64,000 nucleotides of DNA, from assembly GCA_902509725.1 (NCBI GenBank), contig CABWYI010000001.1, positions 1 to 64,000 on the forward strand, read 5' to 3'. The notes beneath the pieces were generated by a model. The model saw only the letters and a list, made by a program, of their open reading frames with translations. It had not been told where the DNA came from and searched no databases. The first letter of the stretch is position 1. Each line of letters begins with the position of its first letter. Positions 17,209 through 27,200 of the stretch are shown here, piece after piece. Made by a program: the position numbers and the translations under genes. The stretch is from an uncultured Pelagibacteraceae bacterium. Its GTDB lineage: Bacteria; Pseudomonadota; Alphaproteobacteria; Pelagibacterales; Pelagibacteraceae.

Positions 17209-19457
17209 TAAAAAGTCGTTCCAAGATTAAATCTAAATGTTTCAGTTCTATCAGTTGATTTTTTTGTAATAGGATGCGTAAGAGAAAAGCTTAACGGTCC
17301 AATTGGAGTTAAAAGATCTAAAGCTATGCCAGTGGCACTTCTCAAAACATTTGAGTCATCTATAGAACTATCATAATCTACACCCCATACATTTGCTACA
17401 TCAATAAAATATGAAAAATCCATACTTTCAATAGTAGTAAAAATTCCTGGTAAATTTGTTGAAAGATTTAATGCACTAACATAATTTCCGCCTATAAAAT
17501 CTGAATTTTCCACAGGACCAATTTTACCTTTTTGAAAACCTCGAAGTTTACTGTAAGGTACGTTAGCTCTTTTCGATATCCTTACATCTGAATTATCTAA
17601 AGAATTTACAGCTTTAAGATAAAAGCTGGCTTTACCGACTAAGTCTGAGGATTTATTAAGTGTTTTGTATTGAGTAAATATAAAAGTATTTGTAATTTCG
17701 TTATTTCCTGAAACTATAGGTAGAGCTTGATAAAATGAAGTTTTATTTCCAGATGTAGTTCTATAAGAAGAATTTCTTAAATCGTAATTTAAGCCATAAT
17801 TAAAATAAAAGTCTTCGTAATTACCTTCTTGTTTTTTTAGATTATCTGAAGCAGAAGAATTTGTTCTTAAATCTTCCAACGATAAATCTATTTCGGGGCT
17901 AAAAAAAAGATTCTCCATTTGTTCAAATTCAGTCCCAATTGAAAATCCAGTGTTAGATACTTTGTAACCATAATCTTTTAAATTGTCAGTTGTTATTGAT
18001 TTTACTGAAGTGAATAAAGTATTGTCAGTATATGCAAAATTAGGTTTAGAATATATAAATTGGCCTTTGATACTATCTTCTGAAATTTCTAAATTTGTAT
18101 TGAGATTTATTCCCTTTCCTAAGAAATTTTTTTCTACAATTCCACCTCCTATTGTTGAACCACCTGTACCTACTCCCGCACCAAGTGATATTTCTCCAGT
18201 AGGTTGTTCTTCAACTTTAAGATTAATTATTTTGAGATTAGGTGTATTTCCATCGATTATTTCAGAGTCAACAGACTTAAATATACCAGTGGACTTTAAC
18301 TTACCAATGGATTTATTGAAAAGTAACTTATTGAGAGGATCCCCCTCATCAACTATTAATTTATTTCTAATAACTTCTTCTATAGTTTGAAAATTACCAA
18401 AAATATTAATACGCTCCACATAAAACTTTTGGGAATCGACCACTCTGAAATCAAAATTAATCTTATTATTATCTATTGTTGATTCAGCTACTTCCGCATT
18501 CATAAAATCATAAAGTTTTAATGAAGCAACTTTATCAATTTCCTCTAGAATGAAATTGATATTATCAAGAGAATATTTTTTATCTTTTAATTTCTTAAAT
18601 CTTTTTTCGATTTTTAAAAAATCTTTTTTATCATAATCCTCTGGTAATGATAAAGTAAAATCATTAAAATAAAATTTTTCTCCAGCATTAATATTAAAAA
18701 CAAGTTTAAAAGAATCTTGATTGTTTAATTCAGCAAAGGAATTTACAATTTCAACATTATAATATCCTTGATTTAAATAAAAATTTTTTAAAAGACGCTG
18801 ATCAAGATTAATTAAGGATTGATTTAGATAAACTTTATTTGAAACAAATTTCCAGAACTTATGTTCTTCAGAGGCTATAACTTCAAGCAATTTTTTATCT
18901 TTAATTTTTTTGTCACCAATAAAAACGATTTCTTTTATTCTAGCTTTTTCTCCTTGGTCTATATTTATTTTTAGTCTAATTGAATTTAATTGATCATTTT
19001 TTTGAAAAGATGAATCTACTTTAGCAAAATAATATCCTGTTGACTTTAAAATATTCTTAATTCTATTTATATCTTGATCTAGATCTTTATCTGTGAATGA
19101 CTTTCTATTTTTTAGATTCATATTATCTTTTATAAATGTCAGTAAAGATTTATTTTTAATTCCAGAAATTTCTATATCTTCTATTATTGGATTTTCTACA
19201 ACATCAATCTTTAAAATATTGTTTTCTAAAGACATCTTGAGATCTTTAAAAAAATTAGTTTCGTAAAGTTTCTTTAAAGAAATATTTAAATCTTCATTTG
19301 TTAAATCATCATTTAATGATATTTTACCAAGAACTTGGATGGTTTCATTTGAAATTCTTTTATTTCCATTTATTTCAATTTTATTTACAATTTCCGCATT
19401 CGAAAAAGAGAATAAAATAAAAAAAGTTATAAATGATCTAATATATAATTTATGCAT
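17208..19457 (-). CDS. bamA: Outer-membrane protein assembly factor BamA
   Basis: Central barrel of the BAM machine that inserts outer-membrane proteins. The 749 residues comprise a signal peptide (about 1-21), POTRA repeats beginning IVNKIEINGNKRI, a Gly-rich first barrel segment (LGAGVGTGGSTIGGG), a KLRGFQKGKIGP motif equivalent to the conserved VRGF/Y region of Omp85 proteins, and the C-terminal aromatic signal FRFNLGTTF. Upstream it abuts dxr by 12 nt; rseP, usually located there, is absent. Confidence 0.95.
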   Translation of the reverse strand: MHKLYIRSFITFFILFSFSNAEIVNKIEINGNKRISNETIQVLGKISLNDDLTNEDLNISLKKLYETNFFKDLKMSLENNILKIDVVENPIIEDIEISGIKNKSLLTFIKDNMNLKNRKSFTDKDLDQDINRIKNILKSTGYYFAKVDSSFQKNDQLNSIRLKINIDQGEKARIKEIVFIGDKKIKDKKLLEVIASEEHKFWKFVSNKVYLNQSLINLDQRLLKNFYLNQGYYNVEIVNSFAELNNQDSFKLVFNINAGEKFYFNDFTLSLPEDYDKKDFLKIEKRFKKLKDKKYSLDNINFILEEIDKVASLKLYDFMNAEVAESTIDNNKINFDFRVVDSQKFYVERINIFGNFQTIEEVIRNKLIVDEGDPLNKLLFNKSIGKLKSTGIFKSVDSEIIDGNTPNLKIINLKVEEQPTGEISLGAGVGTGGSTIGGGIVEKNFLGKGINLNTNLEISEDSIKGQFIYSKPNFAYTDNTLFTSVKSITTDNLKDYGYKVSNTGFSIGTEFEQMENLFFSPEIDLSLEDLRTNSSASDNLKKQEGNYEDFYFNYGLNYDLRNSSYRTTSGNKTSFYQALPIVSGNNEITNTFIFTQYKTLNKSSDLVGKASFYLKAVNSLDNSDVRISKRANVPYSKLRGFQKGKIGPVENSDFIGGNYVSALNLSTNLPGIFTTIESMDFSYFIDVANVWGVDYDSSIDDSNVLRSATGIALDLLTPIGPLSFSLTHPITKKSTDRTETFRFNLGTTF

Positions 19458-19469
19458 AAAAATAGTTTC

Positions 19470-20630
19470 TTATATACCTAAAGAGTCCATTTTTAAACTT
19501 ACATAATCTCTTAAATTATAGACCTCTTTTACATTTTTGGGCTCAAATTTCTTAAATTTTCGAAATTCTTTAATGTTAGAATATTTATCAATTAATTTAA
19601 TTAAATTTTGATAGTCAATCTTATTTTCTAAAAACTTATGTACCAAATAATCATTAACTGTAATTAAAATTGTTTCAAAAAGAGAGTTGTGATTTGGGAT
19701 TTTATCCAAAATTTTTATAAGTGGAAATTTCTTCCTATCAACTTTTTTTAAATTCAAATTATTTAAATGATCAATGTTTAAATCTTTACTTTTAATAGTA
19801 TTGCTATCATTCGAATAGATTGTATTAAAGATTGGAATAATCATATCTGCATCATGAACGAGTATCTTATTAAGACCATTTTTAAATTTAACTATTGCAT
19901 GAGCATATGATTTTTCATGTATTAAAATTTTTATTTGTGAATGTGATAAGTTAAAAATTCTTTGAGTTTCAATTACTTCAAAAACTTTATTCATCATTGT
20001 TGCTGAGTCTATTGATATTTTTTTTCCCATAGACCAGTTTGGATGTTTTAATGCAGTTTTTAGTTTTGCTTTTCTAATTTTATTTAATGACCATTTTAAA
20101 AAAGGTCCGCCAGAAGCTGTAATATAAACTTTGTCTATTAAATTTTTATTTATATTTTTTGTTAAAGACCATATTGAAAAATGTTCTGAGTCTACAGGTA
20201 TAAATTCAGTCTTGTTTTTTTTAATTGATTTGTTGATTAAATTCCATCCAGAAATTATTGCCTCTTTGTTAGCAATAGCAATTTTTTTTGTATATTTTAT
20301 TATATTTAAAGTTGGCTCCAGACCTTCTAATCCTGTAATTGAACACATTGTATAATCTAATTTAGACTTAAAAATTTTATCGAAATTTTTAAAATCATTG
20401 TAAATTCTAATTCCTTTGATTTTTTTATTTAAAGCTACTTGGTAACTTTTTTTGTTAGTAATAATTATATTTTTTACTCTAAGAGTTTTTGCTTGTTTTA
20501 AAAGTTTAACATGATTTTTTTGAGCACTTAATAGAACAACTTGAAATTTTTTTTTATTTTGTGAAATAATTCTTATTAAACTTTTACCTATTGATCCTGT
20601 AGATCCCAAAATTGCAATTTTTTTTTTCAT
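19470..20630 (-). CDS. dxr: 1-deoxy-D-xylulose 5-phosphate reductoisomerase
   Basis: Second step of the MEP isoprenoid pathway (DXP to MEP, using NADPH). The 386-residue protein starts with the dinucleotide fold AILGSTGSIGKS, then has the metal-binding PVDSEHFSIW, TASGGPF, the HPNWSMGKKISIDSATMMNK motif and the HDADMIIPI segment. It overlaps cdsA by 4 nt. Together with uppS it supplies undecaprenyl phosphate for the envelope. Confidence 0.96.
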   Translation of the reverse strand: MKKKIAILGSTGSIGKSLIRIISQNKKKFQVVLLSAQKNHVKLLKQAKTLRVKNIIITNKKSYQVALNKKIKGIRIYNDFKNFDKIFKSKLDYTMCSITGLEGLEPTLNIIKYTKKIAIANKEAIISGWNLINKSIKKNKTEFIPVDSEHFSIWSLTKNINKNLIDKVYITASGGPFLKWSLNKIRKAKLKTALKHPNWSMGKKISIDSATMMNKVFEVIETQRIFNLSHSQIKILIHEKSYAHAIVKFKNGLNKILVHDADMIIPIFNTIYSNDSNTIKSKDLNIDHLNNLNLKKVDRKKFPLIKILDKIPNHNSLFETILITVNDYLVHKFLENKIDYQNLIKLIDKYSNIKEFRKFKKFEPKNVKEVYNLRDYVSLKMDSLGI

Positions 20631-21271
20631 TTAAATATTTCAATTAAATAAATTAAGTATGAAAATGGAAACGCAAAAATCATTCCATCAACTCTATCTA
20701 AAATTCCACCATGGCCTGGAATAATTTTTCCTGTATCTTTAATCTTGGATAATCTTTTAAAATATGAAATGATTATATCTCCAATTTGACTAAATGAAGA
20801 AATTAACATAACAAGAATAAATATTAATATATCAAATTCAATTTTTTTTAAGTTTAGTAAATATGAATAATTTAAAAAGATATTCATTGAAATAATTGAA
20901 AAAAGGTAACCACCAATTACTCCTGAATAAGTTTTGTTAGGACTAATTTTAGTTAATTTTGGTCCTTTAAATAATTTCCCTGAAATATATCCGCCGATGT
21001 CAGTTGATATACAAATAATAATAATGAATATAAATGTCCACAAGCTATCTTCTCTAAAAAAATATGCTGTATAGAAAGATAAAATTAAAAAAAGAATTCC
21101 AAATAAATAATATTTCTTTTTTTTACTCATCATATGCCATTCGTAAAGAGTCACGGTGAGACAAATAATTAGAAAAAAATTGAAAAAAAACGATCCTTTA
21201 ATGATGAAAAAAAAACTTAACGGTATCAGTATTAATGAACTTAATATTCTTTTTTCAAATTCTTTTTTCAT
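20627..21271 (-). CDS. cdsA: Phosphatidate cytidylyltransferase (short form)
   Basis: Makes CDP-diacylglycerol from phosphatidate and CTP, the branch point of phospholipid synthesis in the inner membrane. The protein is 214 residues with about six hydrophobic helices, and the C-terminal signature SxxKRxxxxKD...PGHGGILDRVDG is intact. Many CdsA proteins are about 270 residues, so the N-terminal helices are reduced. It sits between uppS (1-base junction) and dxr (4-nt overlap), the canonical place. Confidence 0.92.
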   Translation of the reverse strand: MKKEFEKRILSSLILIPLSFFFIIKGSFFFNFFLIICLTVTLYEWHMMSKKKKYYLFGILFLILSFYTAYFFREDSLWTFIFIIIICISTDIGGYISGKLFKGPKLTKISPNKTYSGVIGGYLFSIISMNIFLNYSYLLNLKKIEFDILIFILVMLISSFSQIGDIIISYFKRLSKIKDTGKIIPGHGGILDRVDGMIFAFPFSYLIYLIEIFK

Positions 21272-21945
21272 TAAATATTTCCAAAGTTTCTTTTAATTGA
21301 TTTATAATTTTTAATTATCTTACTATAATCTCTTTCATTAAATTCAGGCCATAATTTTTTTTCAAAGAAAATTTCTGAATACGCAATCTGCCATAACAAA
21401 AAATTACTTAATCTTTTTGTATTACCTGTTCTAATCAGTATATCTGGATCTGGTATATTGCTTGTTTGAAGATATTTGGATAAATTTTTTTCATTAATTT
21501 TTTCCTTATTTTTACTCATTTTTTTGAAAGCATTTATAATCTCGGATTTTGAACCGTAATTTAAAGCTAAATTGATTTGTAATTTTGAATTTTTTAATGT
21601 TTTTTTTTCTGATAATTCTAACAATCCATTTAAACGACTGGAAAAATTTTTAACCCCAATTATTTTTAATTTTATATTTTGTTTATGAAGATCGTTTATT
21701 CTATTAATCAAAAAATTTTGTAAAAGATTAAACAAATAGTTGATCTCACTTTTTGGTCTTTTCCAATTTTCTGTAGAAAATGCATACAAGGTTAAAAATT
21801 TAATATTATGCTTTATTGTACTCTTTATGATTTTTTCAACGGTCTCTAGCCCTGCTTTGTGTCCTGCGTTTCTTGAATTTTTATATTTTAACCCCCACCT
21901 ACCGTTACCATCCATTATGATGGCTACATGATTTAATGGGTTCAT
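21271..21945 (-). CDS. uppS: Isoprenyl transferase (undecaprenyl diphosphate synthase)
   Basis: Cis-prenyltransferase that builds the C55 lipid carrier for peptidoglycan and LPS. The 224-residue protein has AIIMDGNGRW with Asp12, RNAGHKAG, LYAFSTENWKRP, and the C-terminal DPDILIRTGNTKRLSNFLLWQ, where the family norm is RTGGEQRLSNF. It overlaps frr by 4 nt and cdsA by 1 nt. Confidence 0.95.
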   Translation of the reverse strand: MNPLNHVAIIMDGNGRWGLKYKNSRNAGHKAGLETVEKIIKSTIKHNIKFLTLYAFSTENWKRPKSEINYLFNLLQNFLINRINDLHKQNIKLKIIGVKNFSSRLNGLLELSEKKTLKNSKLQINLALNYGSKSEIINAFKKMSKNKEKINEKNLSKYLQTSNIPDPDILIRTGNTKRLSNFLLWQIAYSEIFFEKKLWPEFNERDYSKIIKNYKSIKRNFGNI

Positions 21946-22493
21946 ATTGTCATTATTTCCTTTTCTTTGCTTGTGACTTTTTCATCAACAATTTCTATAT
22001 GCTTATCAGTTAAAGTTTGAACATTTTTTTCAAAAGACTTTTCATCATCTTCACTTATTTCCTTAGATTTGAGCATTTTTTTTAATTCTTCATTTGCATC
22101 TCTTCTAATATTTCTAATAGAGATTTTACATTTTTCTCCCATGGTTTTAATTAATTTTTTAAGTTCAGCTCTTCTTTCCTCATTTAATTCTGGAACTGGC
22201 AATCTTAACAATTGGCCATCAATTTGAGGATTTAATCCTAATTCAGATTTTTTTATAGCGGCATCTACTAAAGGAACATTATTTTGATCCCATACTTGAA
22301 TATTAATCATTCTGGGTTCTGGAGTAGTGATACTTCCAACTTGATTAATTGGCATTTGTTGGCCATAAACATCAACTTTAACAAGATCTAACATAGCGGC
22401 ATTTGCTCTGCCTGTTCTTAATGAGGATAATTCTTTTGAAAATACCTCAATAGCTTTATCCATTTTTAAGCTATATGATTTTTCATTGAACAT
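21942..22493 (-). CDS. frr: Ribosome recycling factor
   Basis: Splits post-termination ribosomes together with EF-G. The 183-residue protein has the three-helix bundle signature, including LSSLRTGRANAAMLDLVKV, PINQVGSITTPEPRMI and LPVPELNEERRAEL. It abuts tsf directly (stop 22494, start 22493). pyrH, normally between tsf and frr in alphaproteobacteria and most other bacteria, is not there. Confidence 0.97.
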   Translation of the reverse strand: MFNEKSYSLKMDKAIEVFSKELSSLRTGRANAAMLDLVKVDVYGQQMPINQVGSITTPEPRMINIQVWDQNNVPLVDAAIKKSELGLNPQIDGQLLRLPVPELNEERRAELKKLIKTMGEKCKISIRNIRRDANEELKKMLKSKEISEDDEKSFEKNVQTLTDKHIEIVDEKVTSKEKEIMTI

Positions 22494-23345
22494 TTATTCA
22501 CCTATTTTAATTCTGCTAAATTCCTTTATCCTTAAATCGTTAACAGCTAATTCCTTTAAAACATCTTGAACTTTTTTCTTGGGCTCCATAACCCATGCCT
22601 GTGTTAAAAGTGAATTCTCTTCTTTAAATTTATTCATTTTACCTAAGCTTATTTTTTTTGCAATATCATCAGGTTTTCCCAAATTTTTAAGTTCTTCAGT
22701 CACAAGTTGTTGTTCTTTATCAATTATTTCTTTATCAATTAATTTTGATTCTAATGCTAATGGATTTGAGGCAGCTATATGCATAGATAATTGTTTTCCA
22801 AAAGTTTTGATAATTTCAGAATTTTCTTTAGTCTCTAAAGAAACGACAACAGCTAATTTAGCTAAATTATCTTTCACTACAGTATGCAAATATTGAAAAT
22901 TAGTTGTACTTGAATTAGAGATAGTTTTAGTTTTGCCAATTGTAATTTTTTCACCAATTTTTGCAATTAATGCTACTAAATTATTCTCAACAGTTTCCCC
23001 ATTTTTCATTTTAGTTTTATTTAATTCGTTAATATTAGAATTATTTTGATTATTTAAATCACTCAATTCTTTTACAAAATTTATAAAGTCCTCATTTTTT
23101 GCCACAAAGTCTGTTTCACAATTTACTTCAATAATTGATGTTTTTTTTTCGTCACCACTAACAGCAACAACCCCTTCTTTAGCATCTCTTGACATTTTTT
23201 TTGATGCTTTAGAAATTCCTTTAACTCTTAAAATTTCAACAGCTTTTTCTAGGTCACCTCCAGACTCTTTAATTGCTAAATTACAATCTTTAAAGCCCGC
23301 ACCTGTAGCCTCTCTTAATTTCTTAACTTTTTCAATGTCACTCAT
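22494..23345 (-). CDS. tsf: Elongation factor Ts
   Basis: Guanine nucleotide exchange factor for EF-Tu. The 283-residue protein has the N-terminal UBA-like domain ([13 protein letters not shown]...AVEILRVKG) and the core motif ETDFVAKN (77-84), followed by two dimerisation subdomains, with HIAASNPLA in the second. It lies 1 nt downstream of rpsB and shares its leader and promoter. Confidence 0.97.
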   Translation of the reverse strand: MSDIEKVKKLREATGAGFKDCNLAIKESGGDLEKAVEILRVKGISKASKKMSRDAKEGVVAVSGDEKKTSIIEVNCETDFVAKNEDFINFVKELSDLNNQNNSNINELNKTKMKNGETVENNLVALIAKIGEKITIGKTKTISNSSTTNFQYLHTVVKDNLAKLAVVVSLETKENSEIIKTFGKQLSMHIAASNPLALESKLIDKEIIDKEQQLVTEELKNLGKPDDIAKKISLGKMNKFKEENSLLTQAWVMEPKKKVQDVLKELAVNDLRIKEFSRIKIGE

Positions 23346-23346
23346 G

Positions 23347-24162
23347 TTAATTTAATTTCTTTTCTTTCTTTTTTGTAAACTTTTTTTCTAATTTTTCTCT
23401 GTCAATTTCAGCAACTGTTTTTTTGGCTTTATCAGTATCTTTTTTTTCAGAAGCTTTCTTGGGCTCTGGAGTAGGAGCTTCCTTTTTAGCGTTGACTATA
23501 GTTTCTTTAATTAAATTACAATAAAGATCAATTGCTCTTCTTGCATCATCATTTCCAGGTATTGGAAAGTCAATTCCATCTGGATTAGAATTACTATCTA
23601 AAATAGCAATGATGGGAATTCCTAACTTAACTGACTCTTGAATTGCTAATGACTCATAGTTTGTATCTATTATAAACACTAGATCAGGAATTTTTTTCAT
23701 ATCCGCTATTCCACCAAGAGATCTTTGTAGTTTATCTTTCTTTACACTCATTTTTAGGAGTTCTTTTTTTGTAAAACCTCTATTTTCAGACACTAAGTCA
23801 GCCTCTAACCTCTTAAGTTTCTTAATCGAATTTGAGATAGTGCCCCAGTTAGTGAGCATACCTCCTAACCATCTGTAATTAACAAAGTATTGATCGGTAT
23901 CTTTTGCCACTTCTGCAATAGCTTCTGAAGCTTGTTTTTTTGTGGATACAAATAAAATTTTTCCATTGTTAGCGATTATGTCATGAACCTTTGCAAGAGC
24001 TGTTTTGGTTAACTCTAATGTTTGTGTAAGATCAATTATATGAATTGAGTCTCTTTTTCCAAAAATGTACTTTTTCATTTTTGGGTTCCATCTTAATGTT
24101 TTGTGGCCGAGATGAACTCCAGCCTCTAATAATTGTTGTATCGTTACATTTGGTATCTTCAT
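23347..24162 (-). CDS. rpsB: 30S ribosomal protein S2
   Basis: S2 binds at the head-body junction of the 30S subunit. The 271 residues include [19 protein letters not shown] at the N-terminus, [12 protein letters not shown], the [10 protein letters not shown] segment and [27 protein letters not shown]. The C-terminus carries an extra Lys/Glu/Pro-rich tail of about 40 residues, common in alphaproteobacteria. A structured leader precedes it and could mediate S2 feedback control. Confidence 0.98.
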   Translation of the reverse strand: MKIPNVTIQQLLEAGVHLGHKTLRWNPKMKKYIFGKRDSIHIIDLTQTLELTKTALAKVHDIIANNGKILFVSTKKQASEAIAEVAKDTDQYFVNYRWLGGMLTNWGTISNSIKKLKRLEADLVSENRGFTKKELLKMSVKKDKLQRSLGGIADMKKIPDLVFIIDTNYESLAIQESVKLGIPIIAILDSNSNPDGIDFPIPGNDDARRAIDLYCNLIKETIVNAKKEAPTPEPKKASEKKDTDKAKKTVAEIDREKLEKKFTKKKEKKLN

Positions 24163-24164
24163 AT

Positions 24165-24235
24165 TTATTCCCGGTTAAGCCACCACAGTAATTTCCAAAA
24201 TGGACCGGAGGTATAAAACCAAATACTGTGTGCGT
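24165..24235 (-). ncRNA. Structured rpsB mRNA leader with candidate pseudoknot (cis-regulatory)
   Basis: In mRNA sense, CACAGTA (24224-24230) can pair with TACTGTG (24184-24190), a 7-bp stem. Inside its loop CCGGT (24204-24208) is complementary to ACCGG (24171-24175), which lies outside the stem, so the two helices form an H-type pseudoknot. A small TCCA/TGGA hairpin sits in between. The ACCGGGA strand includes the only SD-like GGGA before the rpsB ATG at 24162, so pairing would hide the ribosome-binding site. Comparative work on 'Ca. Pelagibacter ubique' reported a candidate cis-RNA upstream of rpsB; equating this with it is from memory. Confidence 0.7.
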
Positions 24236-24292
24236 ATTTATTTAAAATTAGAGATTACTTACAAAAATTTCGATTGATAAACAAGCACTAAT

Positions 24293-27200
24293 TTAGTTAA
24301 TTATTGCAAATATTTCCTTATTTCTTAGTAGATTTATTGTCTTTCTGTCTAAATTTCTTTTGTTTGATAAACGAAAATTTAAATTTTTGTTATCATCTTT
24401 AAGTTTAATATTAATCAATGTATCTCCGTTTTTATCTAGAAATTTTTTAATTTCTTCAAGTTCATTAATAGACTTAATATTGAACGTAGCTTCACCTATT
24501 GGTTTATTGAGTAAATCTTTTAAAGATCCAATTTTTTTTACATTAATTCGTCTAAATCTATTATCTTCATTTAATGTAGATTTTATAAGTGATAAAATTA
24601 AAGAATTACCCTCTTTTAAAATATCACGATTCATCTCTAGAATATCTGAAAAAATAAATAATTCAAAAACACTTTGCAAATCAGTCAATTTTAAAACAGC
24701 GTATGTATTTCCTTTTGATGTTTTTCTCTCTTGAATTTTTAACAGTGTTGCCGCAATATTTAATTCAACCGAATTTTCATTATTATTAAAAGTTTCAAAA
24801 TCAGCAATTTTATAATCGTCAAATATATCTTTAAATTGATTCAATGGATGGTCGGAAATGAAAAAACCAACTGCTTCAAATTCTTTTGACAGTCTTTCTT
24901 CAAATTTCCAATCATCAATTTTTTGAATAATTTCATTATCGTTATTATTAGTTTCACCAAATAAATCAATTTGGTTAGCTAATTTATTTTCGAAAATATT
25001 TTTTGATTTTGCTATCAACGATGGTATCGAATTAAATAATGATTGTCTATTATCATTTAAATTATCAAATGCTCCAGCTTTAACTAACCCCTCTAATTGA
25101 AGCTTGTTTATATCTTTGGGATTTACTCTATCTATAAAGTTATTGATAGACGTAAACTTACCATTAGAGGTACGCTCTTCAATTATATTAGATATTGACT
25201 CATATCCGACAGCTTTAATACCGCCCAAAGCATAATAAAAATTATCCTCATCTGTTTTAAAATCTGCATAACATTTGTTAATATCTGGTCTGGTAACACT
25301 AATTTTTAATCTTTTAAGCTCTTCATAAAATTCACTCAGTTTGTTTTGATTAGAAATATCCATTGTCATAGATGCTGCCATAAATTCTTTTGGATAATAT
25401 GTTTTTAAAAAAGCAGTTTGATAAGAAATAATTGCATATGCAGCTGCATGACTTTTATTAAATCCATATTCAGCAAAAGGTTCAATTTTTAAAAAAATAC
25501 TTGCAGCAACATCTTTGCCTATTCCATTTTTTAAAGCTCCAGCAATAAAGTTTTGTTTTTGCTTCTCTAGTTCTGCTCTCTTTTTTTTACCCATTGCACG
25601 TCTCAAAATGTCTGCTTGACCAGCTGTAAAACCAGATAATTTTTGGGCAATCTGCATCACTTGCTCTTGATATATAATTACACCGTATGTAGGTTTCAAA
25701 ATATCCTCTAGTAAAGGATGTAAATAATCTGGTGTTTGTCTTCCATGCTTACAATCATTATAAATAGAAATATTGTTCATTGGTCCTGGTCTGTATAAGG
25801 CTACTAGAGCTATTATATCTTCAATATGATTTGGTTTCATTTGAATCAATGCTTCTCTCATCCCTGCACTTTCGATTTGGAATAATCCCACAGTTTTACC
25901 AGATGATAGTAAATCAAAAACTTTTTGATCCTCAAAACTTATATTTTCAATATTAAATTTATTATTTTTTTTTCTTATTAATTCTTGAGTATTATTAATA
26001 ACCGTTAAGGTTTTTAACCCAAGGAAGTCAAATTTTATGAGCCCAGCGTTTTCAGCAGAGTACATATCAAATTGAGTTGATGGTAATAATAAATTTGCAG
26101 CCGAGTCCTTATAAAGTGGCACAATTTCGCTAAGTTTTTTATCAGCAATAACTACGCCCGCTGCATGAGTAGCAAAATTTCTATTTAAACCCTCTAACTT
26201 AAGGGAAAGCTCTGTAAGTTTTTTTACTCTTGGATCTTCATTAATTAATTTTTGCAGTCTTGGCTCACTTCCTATGCATTCGCTCAAGTTTTGAGGTCTT
26301 GATGGATCAAAAGGTATCATCTTTGAGATACTGTCAACAAAACCATATGGTAGACCTAAAACTCTTCCAACATCTCTAATAACCATTCTAGCTTTAAGTT
26401 TTCCGAAAGTAATTATATGAGCAACACTATCTTTATATTTTTTTGTTAAATACTCAAAAACCAAATCTCTTTTTTCCTCACAAAAATCAATATCAAAATC
26501 AGGCATAGAAATTCTATCTGGATTTAGGAATCTTTCGAAAATTAGATTAAATTTAATAGGATCTACATTTGTAATAGATAGACACCAAGCTACTAATGAT
26601 CCAGCGCCTGATCCCCTACCAGGTCCAACTGGAATATTATTTTCTTTCGCCCATTTTATGTAATCTGACACAATTAGGAAGTAACTTGCATAATTCATTT
26701 CATTTATAATTTGTAATTCATGCTCAAGTCTATCTTTATACTTTGCGTAATTAGGATTTGATGAAAAATTTTCTGAAATAATATTAAAAATTTTTTTAAA
26801 CTTATCATTGAGTCCATCTAAAGATTCTTTTTTTAAAATTTCCTCTGCGTTTCCTCCCTTGTCTGAACTAATATTTGGTAAAATTGGATCGGAGTTCAAT
26901 GGTCTAAAGCTACATCGGCTAGGGAAATTATAATTATTTTCCAATGCCTCAGGTAAATCATTAAATAAATCTAACATTTCATCATTAGTCTTGAAAAAAT
27001 GTTGATCAGTTAATCTAAGTCTATTTTTTTCATTTACATAAGTTTTATTCTTAATGCAAATTAATGCATCATGAGCCTCATGCATTTCTTTGTTTATATA
27101 AAAAACTTCATTTGTAGCTATTATTGGAATTTCTAGTTCATATGACTGATTTAAATTAAATTTTTCAAAACTAACTTCATTTAAATCTCCATGACGCTGA

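Noticed and set aside
17983..18390. 135-codon plus-strand frame
   Set aside because: Antisense to the bamA barrel region; no start context and no domain.
24240..24292. rpsB promoter TTGTAA-N18-TAAATA
   Set aside because: Possible but too degenerate in AT-rich DNA to list as a feature.
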